Below, piece by piece: positions 33,867 through 46,165 of a stretch of 64,000 nucleotides of DNA. The notes beneath the pieces are model-generated. The model saw nothing but the letters and a program-made list of their open reading frames with translations, did not search any database and had not been told where the DNA came from. Origin of the DNA: Mesostigma viride (lineage: Eukaryota > Streptophyta > Mesostigmatophyceae > Mesostigmatales > Mesostigmataceae); assembly GCA_009746045.1 (NCBI GenBank), contig RPFO01000076.1, positions 3,813,920 to 3,877,919 of the forward strand. Direction: 5' to 3'. Position numbers and translations under genes: made by a program. The number at the start of each line of letters is the position of its first letter. Position 1 is the first letter of the stretch.

Positions 33867-35165
33867 CTAGTGTACCGGCTTCCCCCTTGCGCTCTGCCGG
33901 AGCTGAAGGTAGGTCGGCCATAGCTCGCGTCGCCGCTGTTGCTGGGCCAGGGTCAAGTCGTCGTCCAGCGTGAAGTGAGTCTCCGAGAGCTTCTTGCGGC
34001 ATTTAAGGAACGCCAGCTTGTCCGCCATGTACTGAAAGGTGAGGAGCACGGGTGCTGGGCCAGCCTTACCCCGCGAGCGGGGTAGGCGGACAGCCGACAT
34101 CTGCAGCAGTCACCGCCAGTGAGTTGCATGGGGGCAAAAATGGCGCGCTTAAATGCCTCGAGAAGGCTCGTGGAGGTCTCACCTGCCGGCTGGTCGAAGT
34201 GCTTGACAATGACATTGTGGCTGCGCTTGGTGATGTCGGCCTCCTCGCGAAGGTCGAGGGCTTGTTGCTTGAGTTGTGCCGCGATGGTGGAGGTGGTGGA
34301 GGTGGTGTGATGCTTAAGCAAGTCTGCCCAGGTGGAGGGAGCATCGCCGGTCGGGCCAGCAGGTGCCGGCTGGGCGGCGATGTCCTTCACCGCCTGGGCG
34401 GTGAGGCCGGCGGTGTCATGCAAGCACTCAAGGGCGGTGGCGGTGGCTTGAAGGCGTTGGTCGAGGTCGAGGAGCTGGGCTTTGATGTCGGCAGTGGAGG
34501 CGGAAATGGCAGTGGAGGTGGAGGCGGCGGTGGTGGAAATGTGAGGAAGTTCAGTAGCCAGGGTGCCACCCATTGCTGCTACGTCGGCAGCAAGGGGGGT
34601 CACGTGCTTCTGAAAGGCTTCCGTGAGGGTGGAACAGAGTGTGGGGGCGGAGATGGATGGAGCCCAGATCTCGCCGTCAGAGCGCATGAGAACCTGGAGT
34701 TGAGGATGGTGTGTTGGAGGTAGGCGCGGTTGCACCCGTCCAGAACGCTGATGTTGTGCCACCAGCTGCCGTCCGAGCTAATGAGACGATTGATGTCGTA
34801 GAGATGGAGGCACAGGTCGTAAAGCGAGGCGTAGTCCCCGTGGAAGATGCAACGCAGGGCAGTTGCCGGGGACATGTTGGTCCAGTCGTGATCATCCACC
34901 TTGAAAGGTTCAGGCTGAAAGCGCGGTTCTTTGGGGCGTGAAAACCCTCCTGTGTTGTCGGCTGGGCGGCTGCATTTAGGGTCAGGCGATGCCGATGGCA
35001 AGGCATTGAGCCCGGGAGGTTGCTGGGCGACCACCAGTGCACGACTAGTGTCACCGCGCTGCCTGCCGGACCTGATGGCGAAGCTGCAGCCTGAGCTGCA
35101 GACGAATTTTCATGGCCGAGCGCATCCGCCAAACTGCGTTGCGTCAAGGGGCGTTTGCTCGTCAT
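33867..35165 (-). pseudogene. LINE ORF1-like remnant, frameshifted
   Basis: Minus-strand pieces in changing frames: MTSKRPLTQRSLADALG (from 35165), then FHGDYASLYDLCLHLYDINR and WWHNISVLDGCNRAYLQ (about 34860-34710), then a helical Thr/Ala-rich region (TADIKAQLLDLDQRLQATA) with RSHNVIVKHFDQPAGE, and after a shift near 34120, VLLTFQYMADKLAFLKCRKK and LDDDLTLAQQQRRRELWP. The last two strings are typical of the RNA-binding ORF1 of plant and algal LINEs. Shifts near 35050, 34690 and 34120 break it. The endonuclease and reverse transcriptase expected downstream are absent. Confidence 0.65.
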
Positions 35166-35187
35166 ATATTGCGTAATATAGATTCGG

Positions 35188-35313
35188 AAAATTATATCAG
35201 CATGTGCGTCTTAGAAAGACGAAGCGATCAGTGATATTCACGGCTAAATTCGGTGCTCAAACGTGAAAGTTATGAGCTCCGCCGTCAGCCATGGCTACCT
35301 CGTGGCTCGTGGC
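35188..35313 (+). repeat. dispersed repeat R2, copy 1
   Basis: About 125 bases, containing CTTAGAAAGACGAAGCGATC and GTGAAAGTTATGAGCTCCGC, recur in the same orientation at 37797-37923 with few changes. Function unknown. Confidence 0.8.
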
Positions 35314-35764
35314 TGAAGAGAGTGATGCAAACTGCATTGGTATACAAATAATATTACAAATGCAAATAATCTGTATATAATATACAAAAGAGTCTGATGT
35401 CAATAATCTGCATTGAAGAAGATGCAGGTGTTTGACTGTGCATGGAGGCAAGAGCTGCTTGTTGATAGCAGCCACCGCCATGGGCTGTGTTGTGTCGCTT
35501 TCACAAATATTTGCCCATCGTCGTTTTCTTCAGCGCTATAGTGCATGATGGCAGTGCCACAACAATCCATGCCAATGATTTGGCATGATGGGGGGAAAGG
35601 ATGACAATTCTACCTGGCTGTTTGACACGTGCATGCTTGACTCGCTCACCCAGCCACTCCCTCCCTCACGCACCCACGCAAGCACGCACACCCACATCCA
35701 CACTGTCCCACGCACCCGGCAAGCACGCGCACCCACGCACCCAGACAGCCAGACACACACACAC

Positions 35765-36066
<302 letters not shown>

Positions 36067-38120
36067 CCACCCACCCACCCACCGGCCACCCACCCAACCA
36101 CCCACCCATCCATCAAACATGCATGCACGTCTAGTGTCTCTCCATTTGAGCACCTGTCCTTACACCCCCGCAGTGGCAGCCAAGCGAGGAAGCAACCAAG
36201 GGACCAAGCAACCCCCCCAACTGCCCGACATCACCGGAATGTACCGTCCGGAATGTTCGTATGGCACGTTAGTTGCAAAAATACCTGCCCCACATTTTCT
36301 TCAACGCTACATAATGCATTATCGCAGTGCCACAACATTGAATCTGGGCTCAGAGATATTGAATGATACGGGGGGGGGGGGGGGGGGGAGATGACAGGCA
36401 TACCTGGATGTTTCACACGTGCGTGCCTGAACAGCACATGGATTATGAAACAAATTGAAAGCACGGGCGCACAGCATCAACCAATATCATAACTTATTCG
36501 GTTTTACTGTACATGGTAAGGTTCATTGGTACCACATGCATTACTGGACAACTTGGGAGTTAGCTTTGATATAGCCTGCAGGCTATCTATAGTGAAAACT
36601 GCAAGGCATGCTGGCATGGCTACTAAGTGGAACACCATGTTCAAATGGAATCCCTACATAGTAACACCAAGCCTAGTAATGTAAATTACAGGTGGCACAA
36701 CTGGCACACACCACATCGTGGCAAATATAAGCCTGGACTTCAACAGATGATGGCATTTTCCTGTTATGGCATGGTTGATCGGAGGGAATTTTCAACTTTT
36801 TTAATGCAGATGGACAATGTGAAAGTTATTCCACATAGGGCGGCCCGGCACTCAGCTGCTAACGTGTAGCTGGCAACAAGCTTCACGGCCGAATCAGGGA
36901 TGCAGCGGGCCACTATTAAACCAAGGCATATGAAAAAAAAATCCTGCACAACGTCGGCTTACCGATGGTTGCGGTTAGCATGCGTGAACAAGAAGATTGT
37001 GTGGTTTGTACGCCGGTCTGACCCGGCGACATTGCAGTGGCTGCCGGCCAGCACATGCGCATGCCATTCGACATGCTGAATGGGGGGCTGTGCGTTAAAA
37101 TCGAAATGAACATGACAAACATCTCATGTACGAACTTTATATACAGCTTTCTGTCTCAAGCCACAAAAAGTGTGTCGTCATGCAATATATCAGTCCTGCC
37201 AGCCATAAACCTAAACTCCTAATCTGGAATTCACAATTGGCTTGTTTGAATCACACGCATAAAAAAGGTAGTCGACACATGTCTACGGAAGCGGCATTTT
37301 GAACGTGAGGTTGGACTGTTGATTTGCCATTTGGTTAGTAAGTTTCCCAGACTGCCATTGCTAGCAAACTTACCATGGCTAGCAGTTGCTGAGGTGCATT
37401 TTTTCCCTTAGGCAAGAACGGGACCATTTTTCTTTAGTCTAGCGCGAAAGGCTAAGCATGGGCGGGTCGACATGGCGTCGCATGGGCCGTGAGGCCGGAC
37501 TTGAACGGACGATAGTGTTGTACTAGTTCAGCCTGAAAATGATTCCAACGTTTTCCCTTCCTGATTCCACCGTTTTTCCTTCCCGATTCCTTGGATGAAA
37601 TCTGGCCGAATCAGACAGAATAGTTCCTGCGGTGCCGAAATGGCGGTTACGGAAATGAGTGGCTGGAGTTTGTGCGAAGGGTAACTACTTTGACTGGTGC
37701 GCACTTGAAACTAGTTGGCATTGCTAGATGCCGCGGGGGTACACTCCAACTTGAAAGCCGAGGTCTTGTGTGCCAACCCTTGGTTTTCGGTAATGCAATG
37801 AATTATATCAGCGTGTGCGTCTTAGACAGACGAAGCGATTGTGATAGTCACAGCTGAATTTTGTGCCCAAACGTGAAAGTTATGAGCTCCGCCGACAGCC
37901 ATGGCTACCTCGTGGCTCGTGGCTTGTTCCTAAAGGGAATGAATGCGATGCTCAAACGGGGCTGGGACCACTAGGTCGGCCAGCAACTGCTGTGTATAGG
38001 TCCTGGCATTTTTACCCATCTTTCTAGGAATGTCCATGGGGCCAGGCCAGGTCAAGATATGCCGCCCTGGTTGGCCAAGCCGCTGGGGGCCGGCCAGAAG
38101 TTAAGAACGAAGCCCAGAGC
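36067..38120. other. no gene seen
   Basis: Includes 19 G at 36370-36388 and dispersed repeat R2 copy 2 at 37797-37923. Frames are short and without family resemblance. Confidence 0.5.
37797..37923 (+). repeat. dispersed repeat R2, copy 2
   Basis: Direct copy of 35188-35313. Confidence 0.8.
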
Positions 38121-38748
38121 GTGAGCTCCTGGTCTTTCACACACAACGGGATGAGCCAAAGTTGCAGGCAGCAACCTTTTAACCCGTGCACCAAGTCACG
38201 ACCACGGTGGTCACTTCCACGTCCAATGTGGGCACCCACGGCCGGTTCGTGCTTGCCAAGATAGCTGGTCATCCCCATGACCAAGCTATATCCCCTTCGT
38301 TGCTCCTCGTTCCCATCGGCGTGACTAGGCACGTGCAGGCGTGCAAGCAAATCCCCAACGTCCACTGGCATCAGTGCAGAGCCAGGACGAGCTGGATTTG
38401 CCTAGACTCCTGCAACCTAGGAAGTACAGGACCTGTCACACGCTTGCAAGGTCTAATATCCTTGCAGTCCTGTGCCAGCTCCAGTACCCCACCAGTCACA
38501 GGCTGCTGCTCCTCCTGGTCTACGTGGACCACAGTCACGTGATAGACAGGCTAAGCCTGTGCAGGCACGGCCTGCCACGTGTCCTGTCCACTATACCAGA
38601 GGACTGCACCCTAGTCGGCCACGGACGGCTAGGACTTCGGGACCTCATATCTTTCTCGTCCCTTGTCTATTTCAGGCGGCCAGCACGGCGTTGGAAAGGT
38701 CTTTCCAAACTGCATCCACTTAGCATATTGGTTGCCCAAAATGCTAAC
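38121..38748. repeat. dispersed repeat R1, copy 2
   Basis: Second copy of the 13504-14123 repeat, same orientation and same right edge. Here the edge abuts a LINE fragment on the opposite strand. Confidence 0.8.
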
Positions 38749-38749
38749 T

Positions 38750-38860
38750 CCAGACCGAGGTCGGTGTCTACCTGGCTGGTGCGAGCAAGATGTCCTACAA
38801 ATGCTATCCTACGCTGTCTAATCTCGTCCGAAATGCGAGGCATGCCCTGGTACAAAGATT
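38750..38860 (-). pseudogene. LINE C-terminal fragment
   Basis: On the minus strand the frame reads PRISDEIRQRRIAFVGHLAR followed by TSQVDT. The RR-I-x-F-x-GH-L-AR string is the conserved C-terminal motif after the reverse transcriptase of many LINEs, and matches RLGLAGHLARTYQVDT in the LINE at 46-47 kb. The rest of the element is missing. Confidence 0.6.
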
Positions 38861-39232
38861 CTAAAGACCTATGTGTGGAAAACCCTACATTCTTTGCTTT
38901 GGCTATGGCTGCCTGATTCAGTCATATTAGGTCATCCAGTCATGATGTTTGATGCATTAAATTAAATTAAATTAAACTATATCATGACTCCGTTGGGAGA
39001 TCATGTAGCACATATTCCCTTGCTGGATGGATGGAGGTGGGCAAAGCCGTGAAACCGAACTAATCTAACTCTAAGCTAATCTAATCTAGAAAACCCTTAC
39101 TATTCTAGCGCCCCTTCCTCTTTGGGGGTGGGGGCTTGCCCACATGTTTGATGCTGTATATGGCGCTGTATAACTTATACAACACCTATTTTCAAAATTT
39201 TGACCCTCCTAGCTCAATATGGCCCCGTTTAT

Positions 39233-39614
39233 GGGGCTCGTGTCGTTGCGTCATGTTGTGAAGGGCTCTCATTTTTCCCACTGCTTTGTGTTTGTGATGC
39301 TAATGAAAAATAGCTCCAGTGGCCCAATGGGCCTGAGTTTTGTTCCACAGAGCCTGCATATGTTGCCCATAGCTCGTGCAAGAAGCCAGATTTTTTTCAT
39401 GAACCATTTGTGAAGAAGCACATGACTTGTGACCTAGGGTCAACAAATCGCGGTCATGGTCAGACCCCCTGGTATTCAAACCAGTGTATCTCTCTAATGA
39501 ATTAGCATTTTCTAGGTCTGAGTAGCTCAAAAAATCCTTTGATTTATGGGCTTTCAGGAAAGTATATGAAAAAATTTTTCCCCAAGATGTTATGACGTGT
39601 TCTATAAATAGCTC
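39233..39614 (+). repeat. dispersed repeat R3, copy 1 (empty site)
   Basis: From GGGGCTCGTGTCGTTGCG to TCTATAAATAGCTCAC this repeat occurs as an inverted copy at 49797-50285. The site TGTGACCTAGGGTC at 39428-39441 is single here, but doubled around a LINE tail in the other copy. Confidence 0.85.
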
Positions 39615-40441
39615 ACAACGCAGTATATCGCGTTCTTAAAAAAAAAAAAACACGGGTCAATAATCAATTGGGAAGTCGTAAACAAGAATCAAGATTGGGG
39701 CATATTCAATCTAATGCAACGATTATTGCATTACAACTTAAAAAACTACAACAGGCAGAAGCTGCTGTAACCTCAAACGCTGCAAAAATACCCATATAAT
39801 ACAAACACCGATAAGATCAGACTATGACGAACCTCTAGCGTTTTTCACATACAAAAGTAGGATACTGTGCAAGAAAAAGAATGGCACGCTGTAGCATGCG
39901 CTCGCCACTTCGAAATAATGACTTTGGGCTAGGTCATGAGGCATGACCTACCCATCCGGTTTCATAAAGCACGCCCATGCTTCAACATAGTCCAGGCACC
40001 ATGCCGCAGGACGCCTGCCGTCGTAGGGCACTGTCACGGACACCATCATAGATGAGGAAAAGCATGTGCGTATGCTTTTGCGTTGACTCTGCGCATTGCT
40101 AACTGTTGCACTGCGCTGCGCACATGCAAGCTTGGTCCAAGTCCATTCTTGCAGCACACAATGCCGACCGGCAGTCCCACTTTTGGCAGTGGCCATGGAA
40201 CCATGAGCCATGGCGAACTCAGACCTGCCAAGGGGAAGAGGGTTCTGCACTTGCGTCGACACCTTCATCCAGGCATCAGAACAAAGGCCTGACACGTAGC
40301 TGAGAAAGCTACGGCAGCCGTTGCCCATAAAGCACGTTGCCATGAAAACATGATAACCATCTCGTTCCTGTGGCAACACTCTGTGCTCAGGCAGGCGTGA
40401 ACGTTAGAAGGTGCGGCACCACATGTCCGACCTGTGGCCAC
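39615..40441. other. cyclin 3' flank
   Basis: Lies downstream of the minus-strand cyclin stop. 39620-39650, with CGCGTTCTTAAAAAAAAAAA, has an inverted partner at about 46165-46195. An open frame of 143 codons at 39948-40379 (minus) has no homology signal and is more likely cyclin 3' untranslated sequence. Confidence 0.45.
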
Positions 40442-42118
40442 TCACGGCTTGTACGCGCTGGTCGCCTCGGCGTCCATGGGCGAGGACTGCTGGCCCCCGA
40501 TGGCGGCCGTGAGCGGCTTGAGGAGGGCCACCTCCATAAAGCGCTCCGAGCTGTACTTTTTGTGGACCGCCACAAGCTTGTTCGTGGGCGCCTGGTGGTG
40601 CAGGTGCACCAGCGCCTGCGCACACGAGGCCAGCTGGTGCTCCGTGTACGCGGTGTGCCGCACCATGAGCCGGTTCCAAGGCTTCTCCCGCCCCTGCATG
40701 AGCAGTGCCACGTAGACGGCCGCAGCGGCGATCATGGACGGTGTGTACTTGATCATGCCGTAGTCGATGATGGCCAGCTCCGACAGGAAGCTGGCGATCA
40801 CCTCCACGACGCGCTCGGCGGTGGCCACCTTGCAGAAGCGCAGGATGAACGGGTAGGGCGTGGCGACGGTCAGGTGGAACTTGAGCGCGTTGAGCATGGA
40901 GCGCTCCATGTTGATGATCTGGTCCCGCTGGTACGCGCGGTCCGAGATGTACACAAAGTCCCGCACCTCAGGTGCCCAGATCTCCTCGTACTTGGCGGCC
41001 ACCAGCATGGCCGTCACGCCGACAAGCTGCAGGTTGCGGCGCGTGACGGGCTTCTGTGACAGGTAGCGGTCGATTACATTCTGGGTCAGGTAGAGCGTCT
41101 CGGGCATGAGCTTGAACTTGAGGTGCACCTCCACCAGCCAGTCGAGCAGGATGGCGCGCATCTTGTCGTTGATGTCCGTCTGCATCTCCATGTAGTTGGG
41201 CGACACGACCGACTCGGTCTCGACCTTGCGGTAGTAGGCGAGGATGTCGTTCACGTACTCAGGGCACGCGCACTCGTTGTCCTTGTCGTCCGCATCAACG
41301 TCCGGCAGCGAGTCAAGCGACACATCGTCAAACTCCTGCAGCACGGGCGCGTCACTCGAGGTGGAGCCAATGGCACTCTCGCTCAGCCCGCACATGTAGC
41401 CCGTGTACGTGCGCTCGCCCTGGAAGACACGCGCGCGCGCACGCTCGATGGCCGACTGGCCCCGCGCTGAGTTGTGGGAGCCGCCTGGGAGCAACACATC
41501 TAGACCGCGCGCTGGGCCTTCCTGCACGACCGCACCACCCCCAATGCTGGAGCCGCTGGCCTTGCCCTGGCCATCCGTCGCGGGCTGCATGTCGAGGTCC
41601 TGGCCCCCCGTGCTCGTGCTTGACCGGTGCGGCTGCCTCTGCCCTAGCGTGCGGGGCTTGGTCGCGCCCCAGCACTGCGGCAGGGGAAGCGCCGCCTCAT
41701 CCGTACCCTCTGGCAGGGAGGCGGGCGCCGTTTGCGGCAATGGCTCCTCCGTGGCAGCGACAGCAGACGCCGACAAAGGCCGGGCCCGCCGCGTCTGACG
41801 TGCTGCAGGATCCTCTTTGACATTTGCGCGTGACGCCTGGTACCCTTTCAGCAGGCCGGTCACTCCATCCTTGCCAGCTGGCGCCTTGCCCTGTAGAGCG
41901 GAGGTGTTGCTGATATTACCCAGAACGGTTCTGCGCGCGGCTGCCACCCCATCACCTCCGGCGGCTTGGCCGAGAATGGGAATGCGAGATGCTTGCGATA
42001 AGCCTGCAACGCGCCCAAGGACGGGTAGGAAGGTTTGCACAAAACCGGGCACAGGGGTAGAGTAAAACAAAATTGCGATCAGCACAAAGCAAAGGTGGGA
42101 GTACCTTCTTGTTGGCAT
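40442..42118 (-). CDS. mitotic B-type cyclin
   Basis: Regulatory subunit of the mitotic cyclin-dependent kinase. The 558-residue frame has a destruction box, RTVLGNISN, at residues 63-71 (form RxxLxxIxN), for ubiquitination by the anaphase-promoting complex. A disordered Ala/Pro/Ser-rich region follows. The first cyclin box begins YMEMQTDINDKMRAILLDWL and continues VEVHLKFKLMPETLYL, with YLSQKPVTRRNLQLVGVTAM and AAKYEEIWAPEVRDF; the C-terminal cyclin fold has TPYPFILRFCK and IIDYGMIKYTPSMIAAAAVY. MRAILLDWL, KYEE and the P-E-x-x-D-F pocket are all present. The first 38 codons are hydrophobic and lie in pyrimidine-rich DNA ending GCAG near 42004, so they may be intron, with the true start in an unseen upstream exon. 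This is the only clearly intact host gene in the window. Confidence 0.9.
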   Translation of the reverse strand: MPTRRYSHLCFVLIAILFYSTPVPGFVQTFLPVLGRVAGLSQASRIPILGQAAGGDGVAAARRTVLGNISNTSALQGKAPAGKDGVTGLLKGYQASRANVKEDPAARQTRRARPLSASAVAATEEPLPQTAPASLPEGTDEAALPLPQCWGATKPRTLGQRQPHRSSTSTGGQDLDMQPATDGQGKASGSSIGGGAVVQEGPARGLDVLLPGGSHNSARGQSAIERARARVFQGERTYTGYMCGLSESAIGSTSSDAPVLQEFDDVSLDSLPDVDADDKDNECACPEYVNDILAYYRKVETESVVSPNYMEMQTDINDKMRAILLDWLVEVHLKFKLMPETLYLTQNVIDRYLSQKPVTRRNLQLVGVTAMLVAAKYEEIWAPEVRDFVYISDRAYQRDQIINMERSMLNALKFHLTVATPYPFILRFCKVATAERVVEVIASFLSELAIIDYGMIKYTPSMIAAAAVYVALLMQGREKPWNRLMVRHTAYTEHQLASCAQALVHLHHQAPTNKLVAVHKKYSSERFMEVALLKPLTAAIGGQQSSPMDAEATSAYKP

Positions 42119-43415
42119 GCAGCTAGAGATTCACCGCCTTTCCAAAGCAAAAAGAAACCCAGTTGCCAAAGAAAAAAAGCAAAAAGAACCCAGTTGCAGG
42201 TCATCTGGGTAGGTACGGTATAGGTAGTCGTTCTGCCCGCGATACATCGCAAAAACCTTGCCATGGGTTACACAGCGTGAATCTGCAATGTACACATAGT
42301 GATGCTGCCTTTCATCCACAGAGCCCCTGGAGGTGAACGCCTATGATGCACCCCTGCTGCCGGTAACGGTTACATTACAATTTTCATATAGGTCAGTGCT
42401 GTTGACCCACAAAGCCCCACAGGAACACAAGGTCTCAGCCATTAAGAGAAAACGACCCAGGGAGGGATGCTATAGAGCCTCCATAGGTGTGTCAAGGCAA
42501 GTCGTGGCTGCTTTCGAGGTCAATAAGTCAACATTAAACGTAGCGATCAGCAGGCCCAACCGAATGATATCCGCACCAACAGGCCAACAGGCGTAATGAA
42601 AAATTGACAGACAAAGTATGGATTGACAGGATGCCCTACTCGGGTTGTCGGCAGACCGCAACATAAAACGCAACTCAATTCACAACCGCAGAGCAACTGT
42701 GCAGAGTGCCTCCCCCTTCAACGCATTTCCCTGGTGATAAACCTTGTGCACCCTTTCACGCGCAAGAATAGAAATCCCTGGACAAGCGGCAACAGGTCTG
42801 TCACCATCACACACTGTCTGACAGGGAAACCTAATCCTTAGCGAGAGAGATGGACAACGGCAGTATACGACCCGCAACGATTACAATGGTGGGAACCTAG
42901 TAGTCCCAACCCTGTCCTAGTCAAAAGCTCCAGGAAGCGGAGAGAGGGTACCCACTTTTTTCTCCTCCGCCAATGCGCTTGGCGGTCCGGTTCTCGTCCG
43001 CTATTTGCTGCTGTTGAAGGGCATCGAATGGCTGCTGCAATAGGGTTGCCAGCGCAATACATTTCAAACGATCCAACACGGTAGGATGTGTGAAATCCAC
43101 GGTACTTGCCAGCTCCAGCGCGTACATTCAAATCGACAGCGAGCTTGAACATTCATCGTTGGGTGGGTGGGTCAATGGGTGGTAAGCCTGTAGGACCGTT
43201 CAACGTTACATGCAGACCCCCCCCACAAAAAACACGCCAGGCCATAGCAAGCAATCATCTACCGCATACCCTGGCAAAAGCCATTTAAACTGGCTGTTGG
43301 GTGGCTTGAAGAAGAGCCGTTGTCTTCCCGGAAAACACCACCGCGAGCAAGGAAACCCCGGCGCCACCCTTAACAACGTCGAGCAATAATATCAAATGTT
43401 GCTTCTTGTGGCTCG
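42119..43415. other. cyclin upstream region, no gene seen
   Basis: Would hold the cyclin promoter and first exon on the minus strand. A near-duplicate of about 28 bases, CAAAAAGAAACCCAGTTGCC and AGCAAAAAGAACCCAGTTGC, lies at 42149-42198. No convincing frame. Confidence 0.4.
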
Positions 43416-43715
43416 ATGGACCTTCCACGATGGATTACACCTGCAGTTTCGTCGTTGCCCTCGACACGGTGCCCTTCACAAACTTTTGCGGTCTTTGCTC
43501 TCGCAAGTGTGTTTGTAGCCGTTGGGAGTCTTGGCGGTACATTCAAGCTGCTCTGTACCCGTTGGGGAAACCGGTTCCGCACCATCGGAATGATCGGATC
43601 CAGGAGGGGGGACGTCACAGCAAAACTGCCGGCCACTGCTCCAAGTGTGGTCCGGGGCTCTGACAGACGTGACGCGAGCTCCGAAACCGCCCCGGCCGGC
43701 GGCAGCATAATTTAA
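43416..43715 (+). CDS. possible small single-pass membrane protein
   Basis: A 99-residue frame from ATG 43416 has one clear hydrophobic stretch (TFAVFALASVFVAVGSLGG, residues about 23-42) followed by a basic region (RWGNRFRTIGMIGSRRGD), and stops just before an A/T-rich patch. No family is recognised. An equally long antisense frame (43708-43370) has no membrane segment. Small size and missing context keep this tentative. Confidence 0.25.
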   Translation: MDLPRWITPAVSSLPSTRCPSQTFAVFALASVFVAVGSLGGTFKLLCTRWGNRFRTIGMIGSRRGDVTAKLPATAPSVVRGSDRRDASSETAPAGGSII

Positions 43716-43906
43716 AAGGAGTGCGCTCAAGTTGGCTTTTTTATCTTTTGAGGACGGCGCGAGGATATACGAAGGCAAAATGAAAAAAGTTAAAACGTTA
43801 GCCTCCGACAATCTGGAGCGCAATACGAAGGGTTTTTGGAAATCACACCCGGTGTTGGGAACACCCGGTGACGGGTGACGGGTGACGCTAGGGTACGGTA
43901 CGCGTC

Positions 43907-44044
43907 GATAAATACGAATGGAAGGAACGAACGGGACGGTGTGGGCCGATTAATACGAATGCCGTATGCATACGCGGCGGCATGAGCCGGCATCGACGTT
44001 ACAAGGGACGAACAGAACGGAAAACGCAGCCTAGTGGCGCCTAC
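43907..44044 (+). repeat. dispersed repeat R4, copy 1
   Basis: 138 bases, from GATAAATACGAATGGAAGG to GGCGCCTAC, occur as an inverted copy at 52321-52458, where an E2-family LTR starts at the next base. Here the sequence continues without an LTR, giving an empty-site reference. Confidence 0.8.
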
Positions 44045-46165
44045 TAGGGCGCCAGAGCAGGTGCACGTGCGAAGGCTATTGAACGGGTAGCATGAGACTC
44101 GGTGCGTAAATTTTGGGTGCGGAAGTACAAATGACAGAATAAACTGCAGGCGCGCCAACTTCCAAGCAAGGGTTCGCGCAGGGCGCAAGGCAGAAAACGT
44201 CGAAGTCCATCGCTATGGCGAAGCATAAGCGGGGGCGTTTGCTTAGCATAATGAAGTGAACTCCACAGCAAGAGAATGCGGCGGACCGAAAGAATGTAGC
44301 GGCATTAGTGCCAGTCAAGTAGTCTGACATTTCAGTTCCTTGTCTATAAACGGCTGAATCCTTGCGTTGCAGTTCTAGCTGGCAAGACAAACTAGCCCAG
44401 TCAAGAAAATGGCGGCTAGGATTGGTTTCTTTAAAATCTTCGGCTTTGCTGTGGAGGAGATCCGTCGGGTTGTGCGCAGCACTTTTCACATCTCGTTGCG
44501 GACTATATTCGCACGATGATAAGTTCTTTCAACCTGCATGAAGGTGCGGGCACAAGACGACGATATTTAGGCAAATATTTTCCATTGCAGGACGCAGGTC
44601 CCATGGTGCTTTGTGTCTTAACGGCGGTGTTGCCACTTCGAAATGAGCTGCTCCGCAGGTGCTGATAACTTCGCCAGCTGAGCGGACGCTACAGGAAAGC
44701 AAGCCTCGGTTATTACTGGCGCTGCCAGCAAGACAGAAAGAGCGGTGAGACCGGATGGGCGCAGCTAAGCAGGCGGCTAGCGAGCATCCTGCAGATGTTC
44801 CCTGTCATCCTGGAATTGCCGCTCCATTTGTTGCATTGTTGTGACAATATTCGCTCGGATCCTTACTACACCGATTTGCAAGTCTGTTCAAAATATTGTA
44901 TACACAATCAAAGTGTGTCGATATCATTTTGAGAGAATGGATCGCTTGCTTGTGTCATGTTAGTCGGTTGTATTGGTAGTTGCAATCATCTCTATCCTGT
45001 TCGGTTGGTTTATTCCAACCAGTCAGTCAATACTCGTGTGTCAATGAAGGGAGCTCACCATACCGTGATGCCATCGTAAGACCTTGATGTTGTGCAACGT
45101 TGCCCATTGTCATACTTGTTTCTCCGACAAAAGTTATGTGCAGATGTTGTCTCCATGATAGCTTTCTGCCATCCTTGCACGCAAACATGTGAGGGATAGG
45201 GTTACTTGCCATTATCCATTTAAGAAAGGGCCCTTGTGGTCAAGTGGCATCTGCAACAAGGAAGTTCCCAATAAACAGATTTTAAAACAACCTGTTTGAC
45301 ATCTTTGTGCGCGGCATGTGTTTTCATGTCAGCTGCCAGGATCTCCTCTGCTCCAGCCTTTCTACCAAAGCGGGTTTACTGCATTGGTGACCTTTATGAT
45401 GTTAAAGGGTGGCAAGGCGAAGGGTCCACAAGCGGAGGGGCGAGGTATTTTTTCCGCGGAGGACGGCGGGGTGGCGGGCAGTTGGGCGCTGCTGGGCGGG
45501 TGCCTTGTATAGTTACCAATGGCGTGGCTGTCCCAAGAATGTTGACAGTGGCAGCAGCCCAGGTGCTAAGCCAATAGATGAGGCATGCTTGGGATGTTGT
45601 GGTGTGGGGCAGGTAAAGGCCACTAGGTGCCCTTGGCGCTTGTACCATGACCACATGCCGTTGTCATCTTGTTTCCCCTAACATGTGTGGAGTCTCTACA
45701 CGGCATCAGCGCCCTCCTCGTATGTAGGCCCGTTCTAGAAACGAGGCGTGTGCTGTGCCGGGGGTCAGGTGAGGCGCGGTGGGGTGTCGGCAAGATGACG
45801 ACCGGGAGTGCCAGAATGGTTTGGGTTGTACAAAGCACACAAAGCGCTATGATTCATGCATGTGTGTTGTAATTATTTAGTGAGTAAGTAAAAAAGCATG
45901 TAAATTCTTACATTAATTAATTAATTATTTAATAGACACGTGACTGCGTAAATTCTTACATATTAGAACTATACCGACAATATAAGCCCTCGAGGGGGCA
46001 CGTTAACCGGTACTCCCGGCCACGTGGACTATGCAAATATTTCAAAGAGGCCAAAAATTTGCGCTGTGCAAGTGTATAGTTGGATTGTTAGTAAACTAGC
46101 ACGTGACTGCGTCGGGTGGATGTAATTAGCCATCTGGTTCCTAAATACTCGATGCATTAACCCGT
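44045..46165. other. no gene seen
   Basis: Two kilobases with only short, unremarkable frames. A TTAA-type tract lies at about 45913-45930, followed by AGACACGTGACTGCGT, and the same CACGTGACTGCGT word recurs at about 46099. Similar words in opposite orientation flank the TTAA tracts at 47.3-47.5 kb. Confidence 0.5.

Noticed and set aside
39948-40379. 143-codon minus frame downstream of cyclin B
   Set aside because: No protein resemblance, and its place fits the cyclin 3' untranslated region.
45296-45872. Small plus-strand frames near 45.3-45.9 kb
   Set aside because: Low-complexity, overlapping one another, with no motif or splice support.
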